Of a stretch of DNA of 43,482 nt, positions 1 to 7,794 are shown one piece after another; the stretch's first letter is position 1; the number at the start of each line of letters is the position of its first letter. Where the stretch lies: assembly GCA_958477465.1 (NCBI GenBank), contig CAUEFX010000033.1, positions 1 through 43,482 of the forward strand, given 5' to 3'. The translations under genes were made by a program, and so were the position numbers. This stretch comes from an uncultured Bacteroides sp. GTDB lineage: Bacteria; Bacteroidota; Bacteroidia; Bacteroidales; Bacteroidaceae. The notes under the pieces were generated by a model. The model was not told the origin of the DNA, did not search any database, and was given only the letters and a program-made list of their open reading frames with translations.

Positions 1-54
1 TAGAGTAGCTGACTACGGATCAGCCGGTTACAGGTTTGAATCCTGTCGCGATCA
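1..54 (+). tRNA. tRNA-Arg (anticodon ACG), 5' end cut off by the window
   Basis: The anticodon stem GCTGA/TCAGC (8-12 with 20-24) closes the loop CTACGGA, with anticodon ACG at 15-17. The T arm ACAGG/CCTGT (30-34 with 42-46) encloses TTTGAAT. The 3' acceptor strand is CGCGATC with discriminator A at 54, and CCA is not encoded. The 5' acceptor strand and most of the D arm lie outside the window, so the acceptor pairing cannot be checked. ACG decodes CGN arginine codons once A34 is edited to inosine. Confidence 0.9.
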
Positions 55-55
55 C

Positions 56-90
56 AAAATCCTCTGCAATTTATTGTGGGGGATTTTTTT
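56..90 (+). terminator. Rho-independent terminator after tRNA-Arg
   Basis: AAAATCC (56-62) pairs with GGATTTT (81-87), extended by a T-G and a C-G pair towards the loop, and the descending arm runs into a T tract (83-90). It starts directly after the tRNA 3' end. Confidence 0.7.
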
Positions 91-109
91 GTAGAGTTCA
101 CAAAGCCCC

Positions 110-365
110 ACTTTTGCCGGCTCAGTTTGAAATCACCACAGAGTACACAGAGGAACATTTTGGCGGATAACATACCCACAGGATTTTCGGACTGACCCAT
201 TTCTTCTTTCTAAATGTTACTCTGTGTTCCTCTGTGTACTCTGTGGCGATCCCGCTTTTGCCAGTATGTTTTTGGGGTAAAAATATCCTTTTATGAGAAA
301 TCACCCCTGCTACAAAAAAAACTTGTAGCAGGGGTGATTTCTAAGTTTTGTGCATTTTAACGCAC
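110..365. repeat. Composite intergenic repeat, copy 1
   Basis: The stretch between the tRNA terminator and dapA has no convincing gene. It holds two inverted copies of a CCACAGAGTACACAGAGG-type sequence (137-158 and 224-245, a perfect 22-bp inverted repeat), then CTTTTGCCAGTATGTTTTT (from 255), then a 20-bp perfect hairpin (296-342), then CTAAGTTTTGTGCATTTTA. The same modules in the same order occur at 16087-16284. The CACAGAG-type sequence is a motif seen dispersed in many bacterial genomes, where it is often mis-annotated as short proteins. The small minus-strand reading frame here (122-304) is its translation and is left out. Confidence 0.7.
296..342. terminator. 20-bp hairpin within the repeat, 3' of dapA
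   Basis: Positions 296-315 pair perfectly with 323-342 around an A-rich 7-base loop (a run of T on the minus strand). It lies 37 bases after the dapA stop on the minus strand and could act as its 3' end, but no T tract follows on either strand. A near copy is at 16218-16260. Confidence 0.5.
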
Positions 366-378
366 CTTCTTTTAAGTT

Positions 379-1272
379 TTAGCATTTGATATTCAATTCA
401 TTCAATACTTTACGAATTGCTTCAAAAGTTGTGATTCTTGTGGGAACAAGCGGTAACCGCAGTTTGTTTTCGATCATTCCCATTGCATTCAGCATTGATT
501 TTACTCCTGCCGGATTGCCGTCTACAAACAGTAGGTTGAATAATTCGGTAAATTTATGATGAATGGTGAGCGCATTGGCAAAATCTCCTTGAAGAGCCAA
601 GCGGGTCATGCGGCTGAATTCGCGTGGAAATGCATTTCCTATGACCGATATGACACCGACGGCGCCTAAGGTGATCAATGGGAAGGTAATACCGTCATCG
701 CCCGAAATAACGTCAAAATTAGCAGGCTTGTTCTTGATGATGTCATCCATTTGAGAAATGTTTCCGGATGCTTCTTTAATGGCGATTACATTTTTGAAAT
801 CACGGGCGATACGCAAGGTTGTCTCTGCTGTCATATTGACGCCTGTACGTCCAGGAACGTTATACAATACGATAGGCAACTCGGTGGCTTCGGCAATAGC
901 CTTGTAATGCTGGTAAATGCCTTCTTGCGAAGGTTTATTGTAATAAGGAACTACTGATAGGATTGCGTCGACTCCGGTGAAATCTCCGTTTTTCAGCGTT
1001 TCAACGACGGCACGGGTGTTGTTTCCACCTACTCCCAAAAGAATGGGTATTCTTCCGTTGACACGATCGATAACCATTTTCTGGATTTTCTTTTTCTCAT
1101 CTTCTGTCAGTGTAGGAGTTTCGGCTGTGGTACCCAGCACACACAGAAAATCTGCATTGTTCTGCAGCAGGTAGTCTACCATTCGCATTAATGCATCGTA
1201 GTCAACGCTCTCATCTTCTTTGAAAGGAGTAATCAGTGCTACCCCCATTCCTTTCAATTTCGTTTGTATCAT
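379..1272 (-). CDS. dapA: 4-hydroxy-tetrahydrodipicolinate synthase
   Basis: This enzyme condenses pyruvate with aspartate semialdehyde, the first committed step of the lysine/diaminopimelate pathway in the cytoplasm. The 297-residue length is normal for the family. Visible catalytic parts of the TIM barrel are the Thr-Thr pair in GTTAETPTLT (T48, T49), Y111, the YNVPGRTG motif with the proton-relay Y137, and the Schiff-base lysine K166 in IKEASG. SGDDG near 190 is also typical. The gene appears monocistronic: it is followed by a hairpin and preceded by its own -7 box. DHDPS and N-acetylneuraminate lyase share the fold, but the GTTAE and motif spacing favour DapA. Confidence 0.95.
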   Translation of the reverse strand: MIQTKLKGMGVALITPFKEDESVDYDALMRMVDYLLQNNADFLCVLGTTAETPTLTEDEKKKIQKMVIDRVNGRIPILLGVGGNNTRAVVETLKNGDFTGVDAILSVVPYYNKPSQEGIYQHYKAIAEATELPIVLYNVPGRTGVNMTAETTLRIARDFKNVIAIKEASGNISQMDDIIKNKPANFDVISGDDGITFPLITLGAVGVISVIGNAFPREFSRMTRLALQGDFANALTIHHKFTELFNLLFVDGNPAGVKSMLNAMGMIENKLRLPLVPTRITTFEAIRKVLNELNIKC

Positions 1273-1306
1273 GAGTATTAATAATAATCTCTAAATATTT
1301 TGGATG

Positions 1307-1340
1307 CAAAAGTACTAATATTTTCTATTTTCCCGGCAAA
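1307..1340 (-). promoter_or_regulatory. Probable dapA promoter (Bacteroides type)
   Basis: On the minus strand, TACTTTTG (1307-1314) fits the -7 consensus TAnnTTTG. A TTTG (complement at 1337-1340) lies 22 bases upstream as a -33 box, slightly longer than the usual 19-21. The expected transcription start is about 1300, giving a leader of about 28 bases. Confidence 0.55.
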
Positions 1341-1375
1341 AATAACATATAAAATAAGATTCTTGCAGAAAAATG

Positions 1376-3376
1376 TTACGAAATGAGCTTTAGAAATTCC
1401 TCTTCGTTTATAATCTTAATCCCCAGTTTGTTGGCTTTTTCCAGTTTGGCGGGCCCCATGTTCTCACCTGCCAGAATGAAACTTGTCTTGGCGGAAATGC
1501 TTCCCACATTCTTGCCGCCATGTTTTTCGATGAGGGCTTTGTATTCATCCCGCGAATGATGAGTGAAGACTCCGCTGATAACGATGGATTGTCCTGCCAG
1601 CTTATCGGTGTATCCGCTTAAATCCTCTTCCGTACGGTACAGTTGCAGACCGGCTTCTTTCAACCGGGCCACAAGCTCCCGATTGGATTCGTTCGAGAAA
1701 TAATTCAGAATACTTTGCGCAATCTTTTCACCGATCTCATCGATGCTTACCAGGGTCTCCAAGTCGGCGCTTTCCAGTTCTTCTATGCTTTTGAATGCCT
1801 TGGCTATTTTTTTTGCCACAGTCTCGCCCACAAAACGGATACCTAATGCGAAGATGACGCGTTCAAAAGGCACCTCCTTACTTTGGTTGATACCGTTGAT
1901 GATGTTCTCTGCCGATTTTTCTCCCATTCGGTCGAGCCCTTTTATGTCATCGGCACTCAGTTTGTATAAGTCGGCGGTGTTTCGTATCAGTCCCAGCCGG
2001 TAGAACATGTCTACGGTTTCCGGACCGAGTCCGTCGATATTCATTGCGCGCCGGCTGATAAAATGTTCGATTTTTCCTTTTATCTGCGGAGGGCAGGCTG
2101 TTTCATTGGGGCAATAGTGGGCGGCTTCCCCTTCGTATCGTATCAGTTTGCTGCCGCATTCGGGGCAATTGGTAATGAATCTCACTTTTTCTCCGATCAT
2201 GAAAGTGCGTGCGGAAGTATCTACCCCTGTGATTTTAGGAATGATTTCCCCACCTTTTTCTACGTATACCATGTCGCCGATATGGAGGTCGAGCCCTTCA
2301 ATGATATCTGCGTTGTGCAGCGATGCGCGTTTTACGATCGTGCCCGAAAGCTGTACCGGATCCAGGTTGGCTACCGGAGTGACGGCTCCTGTTCTTCCTA
2401 CCTGGTAGGTTACAAGATTCAGCCGGGTAAGGGCACGCTCCGCCTGAAATTTATATGCGATGGCCCATCGGGGTGATTTGGCGGTGAAACCCAAATTCTT
2501 TTGCTGCTTCAGACTGTTTACTTTGAGTACGATGCCATCCGTGGCAACCGGCAGGTTTTTCCGTTCTACATCCCAGTATTTTATATAAGCGAAAATTTCC
2601 TCCAGGGTGTGACACTTACGCATGGCATCCGAAATTTTGAATCCCCATTTGGCAGCTTCCTGTAAATTCTCATAATGTCCGTCGCACGGCAAATTCTCTC
2701 CGAGCAGATAATAGAGATAAGCATCCAGTTTGCGGGAAGCTACGACAGAAGAGTTCTGCGATTTCAGCGTACCCGAAGCGGCATTTCTCGGATTGGCAAA
2801 CAATGGTTCTTCGCGTGCTTCTCTTTCCCTGTTCAACTCTTCGAATACGTCCCACGGCATGAGAATCTCGCCTCGTATCTCGAACGATTGAGGATAGTTG
2901 TTGCCATGAAGCACAAGCGGAATGGTACGGATTGTTTTCACGTTATCGGTCACATCGTCTCCTTTTTCCCCGTCACCGCGGGTTACTGCGCGCACCAGCT
3001 TGCCGTCTTCGTATGTGAGCGAAATAGAGGTCCCGTCGTATTTCATCTCACAGCATATTTCGAAATCCTCGTTCAGGGCCTTTTTTACTCTTTCATAAAA
3101 ATCGGTCACCTCGCTTTCCGAGTACGTATTTCCCAAAGACAGCATCGGGTATTTATGCGGTACTTGCGTGAAATTCTTGTTCAGGTCGCTACCCACGCGC
3201 ATTGTGGGAGAGTTATCGTCTTTATATTCCGGATGGGCTTGTTCCAGATCCTGCAATTCGCGCATCATGTCATCGAATTCCTTGTCTGAGATCTCCGGAG
3301 CATTCAGTACGTAATAATTATAATTATGCCGGTGAAGTTCGGCACGAAGCTCTTCTATTTTCTCTTTTACAGTCAT
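1376..3376 (-). CDS. ligA: NAD-dependent DNA ligase
   Basis: This ligase seals nicks in replication and repair using NAD+. At 666 residues it is full length for bacterial LigA. Domains in order: Ia/adenylation domain with the AMP-acceptor K112 in MKYDG; OB fold after about 315; a four-cysteine zinc finger (C404, C407, C422, C428); helix-hairpin-helix repeats (about 440-580); and a C-terminal BRCT domain (about 592-666, containing AGQSIVISGVF). All key residues are present. The gene is divergent from trmD, with 75 bases between starts. The dapA gene lies downstream on the same strand, but a 103-base gap with its own promoter separates them. Confidence 0.97.
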   Translation of the reverse strand: MTVKEKIEELRAELHRHNYNYYVLNAPEISDKEFDDMMRELQDLEQAHPEYKDDNSPTMRVGSDLNKNFTQVPHKYPMLSLGNTYSESEVTDFYERVKKALNEDFEICCEMKYDGTSISLTYEDGKLVRAVTRGDGEKGDDVTDNVKTIRTIPLVLHGNNYPQSFEIRGEILMPWDVFEELNREREAREEPLFANPRNAASGTLKSQNSSVVASRKLDAYLYYLLGENLPCDGHYENLQEAAKWGFKISDAMRKCHTLEEIFAYIKYWDVERKNLPVATDGIVLKVNSLKQQKNLGFTAKSPRWAIAYKFQAERALTRLNLVTYQVGRTGAVTPVANLDPVQLSGTIVKRASLHNADIIEGLDLHIGDMVYVEKGGEIIPKITGVDTSARTFMIGEKVRFITNCPECGSKLIRYEGEAAHYCPNETACPPQIKGKIEHFISRRAMNIDGLGPETVDMFYRLGLIRNTADLYKLSADDIKGLDRMGEKSAENIINGINQSKEVPFERVIFALGIRFVGETVAKKIAKAFKSIEELESADLETLVSIDEIGEKIAQSILNYFSNESNRELVARLKEAGLQLYRTEEDLSGYTDKLAGQSIVISGVFTHHSRDEYKALIEKHGGKNVGSISAKTSFILAGENMGPAKLEKANKLGIKIINEEEFLKLIS

Positions 3377-3396
3377 ATTTCTTGGATTGTTTCAGG

Positions 3397-3404
3397 CAAA
3401 AATA
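3397..3404 (-). promoter_or_regulatory. -7 box for ligA
   Basis: TATTTTTG on the minus strand matches TAnnTTTG, 20 bases before the ligA ATG. No good -33 TTTG is seen at the right distance. Confidence 0.4.
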
Positions 3405-3426
3405 CGGGTTTCTCTTTGAATATTTG

Positions 3427-3434
3427 TAATTTTG
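3427..3434 (+). promoter_or_regulatory. -7 box for trmD
   Basis: TAATTTTG matches TAnnTTTG and lies 17 bases before the trmD ATG at 3452. No clear -33 box is seen. With the ligA box on the other strand 22 bases away, the two promoters are back to back. Confidence 0.4.
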
Positions 3435-3451
3435 CAGAAAATTAAAAGACT

Positions 3452-4129
3452 ATGCGTATTGATATAATAACTGTTCTTCCCGAGATGATTGAAGGCTTTT
3501 TCAATTGTTCGATTATGAAACGTGCTCAAAACAAGGGCCTTGCTGAAATTTATATTCATAATCTTCGTGATTATACCGAAGATAAATACCGGCGTGTAGA
3601 TGATTATCCTTTTGGAGGTTTTGCCGGTATGGTAATGAAGATCGAGCCGATCGAGCGTTGTATCAATGCCTTGAAAGCGGAACGTGATTACGATGAGGTG
3701 ATATTTACTACTCCTGATGGCGAACAGTTCAATCAGAAAATGGCAAATACACTTTCGCTTGCCGGAAATCTCATTATCCTTTGCGGGCATTTTAAAGGGA
3801 TTGATTATCGCATTCGCGAGCATTATATAACGAAAGAAATCAGTATCGGAGATTATGTGCTGACCGGTGGAGAGCTGGCGGCGGCAGTAATGGCGGATGC
3901 TATCGTGAGGATTATTCCCGGAGTCATTTCAGATGAACAATCTGCGCTTTCCGATTCTTTCCAAGACAATTTGCTGGCTGCTCCGGTATATACCCGTCCG
4001 GCAGAATATAACGGGTGGAAAGTACCCGATATTCTTCTGTCCGGTCACGAAGCTAAAATTAAAGAGTGGGAGTTGCAACAGTCGTTAGAGCGTACCCGAA
4101 GATTACGGCCGGATTTATTAGATGAGTAA
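3452..4129 (+). CDS. trmD: tRNA (guanine37-N1)-methyltransferase
   Basis: TrmD methylates G37 next to the anticodon of tRNAs reading CNN codons, which prevents +1 frameshifting. The 225-residue protein has the SPOUT trefoil-knot core: GGFAGMVMKIEPI near 55-68, LCGHFKGIDYRIRE (about 110-123) and IGDYVLTGGELA (about 132-143). The residues equivalent to the catalytic arginine and aspartate of Haemophilus TrmD are present (R153 and D168 in DSF). It is slightly short at the C terminus compared with proteobacterial TrmD (about 246-255). It stands alone here, not in an rpsP-rimM-trmD-rplS operon, and is followed at once by a strong terminator. Confidence 0.95.
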   Translation: MRIDIITVLPEMIEGFFNCSIMKRAQNKGLAEIYIHNLRDYTEDKYRRVDDYPFGGFAGMVMKIEPIERCINALKAERDYDEVIFTTPDGEQFNQKMANTLSLAGNLIILCGHFKGIDYRIREHYITKEISIGDYVLTGGELAAAVMADAIVRIIPGVISDEQSALSDSFQDNLLAAPVYTRPAEYNGWKVPDILLSGHEAKIKEWELQQSLERTRRLRPDLLDE

Positions 4130-4138
4130 TGGTTGTAT

Positions 4139-4186
4139 AAAAAGAAGAAAGCGTTGTTCGGAAAGGAACAACGCTTTCTTCTTTTT
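4139..4186 (+). terminator. Terminator after trmD
   Basis: A perfect stem of at least 18 bp (4142-4159 with 4166-4183) with a 6-base loop ends in a T run and begins with an A run, so it could work in both directions. It starts about 10 bases after the trmD stop. Nothing else is seen between it and the end of pyrD at 4344. Confidence 0.85.
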
Positions 4187-4343
4187 AGGTTCACTTGAAC
4201 CTTGTCCGGTTTGTCTGCTTGATATGTAAAAAAAACAGCTTGCTTTTTATCTCTGTTTTCCGGATTTTCATTTCCTCTCATTTGAAAGTCATAATGACAG
4301 TTTTCTACATGAAATGCTGCGAATGGCTATTGTATGTTTACGA

Positions 4344-5255
4344 TTATACCTCAAGCGCGCCGATTATTTCGTTAACTGACTTATATCCGTGTCTGTCTAA
4401 GTAATTATTTATACCATCGGCAACTTTCACTGTAATGGCCGGATCGATGAAATTGGCAGTACCGATTTGTATGGCAGATGCACCTGCGAGCATGAATTCT
4501 ACCGCATCTTTCCAATTCATGATACCTCCCAATCCGATGACAGGAATATTTACCGCCTTGGATACTTGCCATACCATGCGTAATGCTATCGGTTTTACCG
4601 CTGCGCCGGACATGCCTCCTGTTATTGTAGAGAGTATCGGGCGTCTACGTTCTGCATCGATGGCCATACCGAGTAATGTATTGATTAATGATACGCTATC
4701 AGCTCCGCTTCCTTCTGCTGCGCGAGCTATTTCGGTGATGTCTGTCACGTTCGGAGACAACTTTACGATAAGTGTCTTTTTGTAAGCGGAACGTACGGCT
4801 TTCACTACTTCGGCTGCTCCTTTGGCAGTGACTCCAAAAGCCATGCCACCCTGCTTCACATTGGGGCATGAGATGTTCAATTCTATGGCAGGAATTTTGT
4901 CAAGTTCATTAATGATTTCAGCTGTTTTTACGTAGTCTTCGATGGCTGATCCGGAAACATTCACAATTATATTGGTTTGAATGTCTTTGATACGCGGATA
5001 AATGTGTTCGACGAAGTAATTCACTCCCTTATTTTGCAGTCCCACAGCGTTTAACATGCCGGAAGGAGTCTCTGCCATGCGTGGATACGGATTGCCTTCA
5101 CGTTTGTGAAGAGTGGTTCCCTTTACAATAATACCGCCTATTCGCGCAAGATCGACAAAATCGGAAAACTCTTCACCGTATCCGAATGTTCCGGAAGCAG
5201 TCATTACCGGATTCTTCATTTGTAATTCGCCTATTTTTACATTTAAATCTGCCAT
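4344..5255 (-). CDS. pyrD: Dihydroorotate dehydrogenase B, catalytic subunit (class 1B)
   Basis: This FMN enzyme oxidises dihydroorotate to orotate in pyrimidine synthesis. In class 1B it passes electrons through PyrK to NAD+. The 303-residue TIM barrel shows the active-site Cys of class 1 enzymes in ELNISCPNV, the lysine motif VKLSPNV, and the FMN phosphate-binding segments GLGGIMNW and AGASAIQIGTAN. The 13-base overlap with pyrK confirms the 1B type. A Ser in place of the Cys would point to class 2, but here it is Cys. It is transcribed toward trmD and converges on the trmD terminator. Confidence 0.95.
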   Translation of the reverse strand: MADLNVKIGELQMKNPVMTASGTFGYGEEFSDFVDLARIGGIIVKGTTLHKREGNPYPRMAETPSGMLNAVGLQNKGVNYFVEHIYPRIKDIQTNIIVNVSGSAIEDYVKTAEIINELDKIPAIELNISCPNVKQGGMAFGVTAKGAAEVVKAVRSAYKKTLIVKLSPNVTDITEIARAAEGSGADSVSLINTLLGMAIDAERRRPILSTITGGMSGAAVKPIALRMVWQVSKAVNIPVIGLGGIMNWKDAVEFMLAGASAIQIGTANFIDPAITVKVADGINNYLDRHGYKSVNEIIGALEV

Positions 5256-6019
5256 AATAGTTTATTTATATTAAATACAGGACCTTCTTTACAAACACAC
5301 AAATGGCCTTCATTGGTATTTTCGACACAACACAGGCAGGCGCCGACTCCGCAAGCCATTTTATTCTCTAAGGAGACTTCACAATTGATATTATTACTTT
5401 TGGCATATTTTGCTACGGCCATCATCATAGGTTTGGGACCACAAGTGTAAATCTGCTCAAATTTCACCTTATCTAATATGGAATGTTGAGTGACATACCC
5501 TTTTTCTCCATGACTTCCATCTTCGGTAGTTGTATATACTTCTCCGTAAGCGGCAAACTCCTCCAGTTGAAGCAGGTCTTTATCGGTCCGTGCTCCCAAG
5601 AGGAAAGTGGGTTTATTCCCCTTTTTAGCCAGTTGCTCTCCCAGATAGAGCATGGGAGCTGTTCCTACGCCTCCGCCTACCAATAAGAGCTTGTCGGATG
5701 GTTTTTCAGGCATTGTAAAGCCGTTTCCCAATGGAAGTATGACATTAATCGTCTCTCCCTTGACAACTTCTGCCAAGCGGCGTGTTCCGTCTCCTACAAG
5801 CTGTATCAGAAACCACACTTCGTTTCGTTGTCTGTCTACATAATTAATGGAAATGGGGCGGCGGAGAAAGGTAGTAGGTGAACCGTCTACCCGTATTTCT
5901 GCAAATTGTCCCGGTAGCATTTCGGGAAGTGGTGACTGAGATGTCAATTTCAATAACACATAATTGGTATGCAACTTGAGGTTCTCAGTTACCGTCAGGT
6001 CTAAAATAAATTTTTTCAT
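5243..6019 (-). CDS. pyrK: Dihydroorotate dehydrogenase B, electron transfer subunit
   Basis: PyrK carries electrons from the FMN of PyrD to NAD+ through a 2Fe-2S cluster and FAD. The 258 residues show a ferredoxin-reductase-like FAD domain with TFLRRPISI (about 51-59), an NAD domain with LLVGGGVGTAPML (about 110-122), and a C-terminal 2Fe-2S motif with Cys in MACGVGACLCC and again in HLCVC. Length and motifs are standard. It overlaps pyrD by 13 bases and is the first gene of this two-gene operon. Confidence 0.95.
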   Translation of the reverse strand: MKKFILDLTVTENLKLHTNYVLLKLTSQSPLPEMLPGQFAEIRVDGSPTTFLRRPISINYVDRQRNEVWFLIQLVGDGTRRLAEVVKGETINVILPLGNGFTMPEKPSDKLLLVGGGVGTAPMLYLGEQLAKKGNKPTFLLGARTDKDLLQLEEFAAYGEVYTTTEDGSHGEKGYVTQHSILDKVKFEQIYTCGPKPMMMAVAKYAKSNNINCEVSLENKMACGVGACLCCVENTNEGHLCVCKEGPVFNINKLLWQI

Positions 6020-6047
6020 GTATTGAAGTTAAATTCATATTCCGACA

Positions 6048-6055
6048 CAAAGATA
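6048..6055 (-). promoter_or_regulatory. -7 box for pyrK-pyrD
   Basis: TATCTTTG on the minus strand fits TAnnTTTG. It lies 28 bases upstream of the pyrK ATG. A TTTG further upstream is only 12 bases away, so the -33 element is unclear. Confidence 0.45.
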
Positions 6056-6087
6056 CGGGAATTTGCGCAAACAGACGTTTTTACTTC

Positions 6088-6552
6088 CTATTTTTCCGGC
6101 CGGAATGTTTCATAAGTATTATCATCAAAGAAAATTCTTATTTCAGTGATTTTCCGTGGAGGTCTTTCTTTGTATATAATTTCTTGTCTTACAACCTCTT
6201 TAGTGGCATTAGAGGGCTTTTCTGATGCCATTTCCTTGCGATTTTCCAAAATATTCGTGTTAGTGGCCGGATTTTTTGGATTCTCGGAGGCAAATAGAGG
6301 GTAATCTAATTCAGGTGAATCGGTATTTCCTTCTTCATCGGTCATATTTCCTTTTCCCGTCAACAACCAGTCGAGACTGATGTGGCTATATTTCTCATGC
6401 AGTCGCATGATAAAGTCGGTACTTGGATATTTGTTCCGATCACCTAAGGTATGAGAGATTGTGGCTTGAGCCACACCGATACTTTCTGCAAATGCTGCGG
6501 CTGTCATTTGCTCATGTTCCATGATCATTTTGATTCTGTCTTTGATATCCAT
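6088..6552 (-). CDS. XRE-family helix-turn-helix transcriptional regulator
   Basis: The 154-residue protein has an N-terminal XRE/CI-type HTH (about 1-70): the recognition region reads TAAAFAESIGVAQATISHT, followed by SLDWLLTGKG, the usual end of this domain in Bacteroides regulators. The middle (75-125) is polar and probably disordered. The C-terminal 30 residues (KITEIRIFFDDNTYETFRP) look like a short beta segment of unknown role. No peptidase or ligand domain is seen. It stands alone between pyrK and an AT-rich gap, so its targets are unknown. The sequence upstream suggests it represses itself. Confidence 0.85.
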   Translation of the reverse strand: MDIKDRIKMIMEHEQMTAAAFAESIGVAQATISHTLGDRNKYPSTDFIMRLHEKYSHISLDWLLTGKGNMTDEEGNTDSPELDYPLFASENPKNPATNTNILENRKEMASEKPSNATKEVVRQEIIYKERPPRKITEIRIFFDDNTYETFRPEK

Positions 6553-6569
6553 CTCTTCCTAAATATTAA

Positions 6570-6600
6570 CAATGATATATTTTATTGGCATATTTACAAA
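6570..6600 (-). promoter_or_regulatory. Probable promoter of the XRE regulator
   Basis: On the minus strand a -33 TTTG (complement at 6597-6600) and a -7 TATCATTG (complement at 6570-6577; one mismatch to TAnnTTTG) are separated by exactly 19 bases. The ATG follows 17 bases after the -7 box. Confidence 0.6.
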
Positions 6601-6633
6601 TGTATAGCGCTATTTACTGTTTACAAAGGTAAA
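6593..6633. promoter_or_regulatory. Two candidate operators, TTTAC-N4-GTAAA type
   Basis: TTTAC-AAAG-GTAAA at 6620-6633 has perfect inverted half-sites. TTTAC-AAAT-GTATA at 6593-6606 has one mismatch and covers the -33 box of the regulator gene. The two start 27 bases apart. A weaker third (TTTAC-GTTT-GTAGT) is at 6699-6712. Binding by the adjacent XRE protein is an inference. Confidence 0.5.
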
Positions 6634-6639
6634 TATTTT

Positions 6640-7470
6640 AAATTACAAAAGCAAATTTCGAATGTGAACTTTTGAGCATTACGTTTGGTATTGTCTACTT
6701 TACGTTTGTAGTTTACGATTGAAAATTGGAATAAATAGGTCTCTATTTATAATTAAAGTGTTTATTTATATGAATTCATTATATTATTGATAATCACTAT
6801 ATTTGTTGTTGTATTATATATGATAAATAAGGTGGTTTACAAATGTTTGCGAGGTGTTTTGTTATTATTTGGAGCTATGATTCAAAGAAATAGGATATTC
6901 TATTGGAACTTCGTATATTATAGCATGTTAAGCGAAATGTTAACCACCCTCCTATTACAATATTGAATAACCGTATATTTTTGTAATAACGTCAAATTTA
7001 CAATATTGAATAACTCTTGTAATATTACACATGTATAATATTACGTATGTTAATATTAAGAATGTAAACCTTCCTGTTTTATGTTTGTGAATAAGTATCC
7101 TCCAAAACGTTCTATTTTCCGTATTTAATCGTTTGATACATTTCATTTTTTATTTACGACTATTTCCTACTAATTTCAAATTGAAAATCTTCGCAATATT
7201 TGCGTGTATAATCCCTTGGAGTAGTATTTTTTTGATTCTACAAGGGGTATTTCCCTTTTAAATGTTTGATTAATAGTGTATTATCCTACTTTTTCCATAT
7301 CGTATGGAGAGTATAAATAGAAAAATAGTGTAAATAGGGAGATATTGTAGCAAAATGCTATAATTACCGGACTAAAATCTCCATAGCTGATTGAGAGTAC
7401 CTATGGATTTTATGGGAACTGCTCGTTCCTATTCATAAGTGGGATGAATGGAACCTTCCCGGTTAATTTT
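6640..7470. other. AT-rich gap without a convincing gene
   Basis: About 0.8 kb of very AT-rich sequence separates the regulator from the holA cluster. A 17-base direct repeat (TTACAATATTGAATAAC) sits at 6955-6971 and 6998-7014. A hairpin with CCATAG/CTATGG core lies near 7374-7413. The short reading frame on the minus strand at 6955-7146 is AT-driven and has no recognisable features. The region may be a degraded gene or a regulatory region; nothing decides between these. Confidence 0.4.
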
Positions 7471-7794
7471 TTAGCCGATTAAACTTTTTTCAAAGCTTAT
7501 TTTGTCTAAGCGGGTAGCTGAATATCGTATTAATATTGATTTCGGTCCATTGGCTTGGATACATACCCCATCTTGTAATGAATGAATATGTGAGATAGAA
7601 ATAGTGTGTAACTGCAAGCTATTATCATAAAACTGTAAGCTATTATGATAAAATGTATAGGTGTCAGATTGTACTTTTATCTCCCAACTCCGGAGAAAAG
7701 AAGTTGGGAGATTCGTGTGTATCGTTTGTAGTAAACCGTCTGAAGAAGTCTTTTGGATGATTGGTTTAAGGGCGTATATATGCAGCTTAATCAA
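7471..7794 (-). CDS. Unknown small protein translationally coupled to holA
   Basis: I do not recognise this 107-residue protein. Its ATG overlaps the holA TGA in the form ATGA (7791-7794), which is strong evidence that it is translated after holA. It is soluble, has no signal peptide or cysteine motif, and is rich in beta-forming residues. Residues about 48-61 (FYHNSLQFYDNSLQ) come from a tandem 21-bp duplication in the DNA. Upstream of holA is amn, so the order amn-holA-this gene looks like one transcript. It may be lineage-specific or a decayed C-terminal remnant. Confidence 0.55.
   Translation of the reverse strand: MIKLHIYALKPIIQKTSSDGLLQTIHTNLPTSFLRSWEIKVQSDTYTFYHNSLQFYDNSLQLHTISISHIHSLQDGVCIQANGPKSILIRYSATRLDKISFEKSLIG
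7611..7652 (-). repeat. Tandem 21-bp duplication inside the small gene
   Basis: Units 7611-7631 and 7632-7652 differ at two positions (C/T and C/G). Each unit is seven codons, so the duplication keeps the frame and doubles a Phe-Tyr-x-Asn-Ser-Leu-Gln heptad. Confidence 0.8.

Noticed and set aside
122..304. 60-residue minus-strand reading frame
   Set aside because: It is the translation of the CACAGAG-type inverted repeat and hairpin of the composite repeat.
2063..3289. Plus-strand frames of 137 and 204 residues inside ligA
   Set aside because: Shadows of a full-length ligA with all motifs intact.
3392..3823. 143-residue minus-strand frame over the start of trmD
   Set aside because: It covers the divergent promoter region and antisense trmD; no domain.
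6955..7146. 63-residue minus-strand frame in the AT-rich gap
   Set aside because: Composition-driven, no start context or domain, and it contains the 17-base direct repeat.
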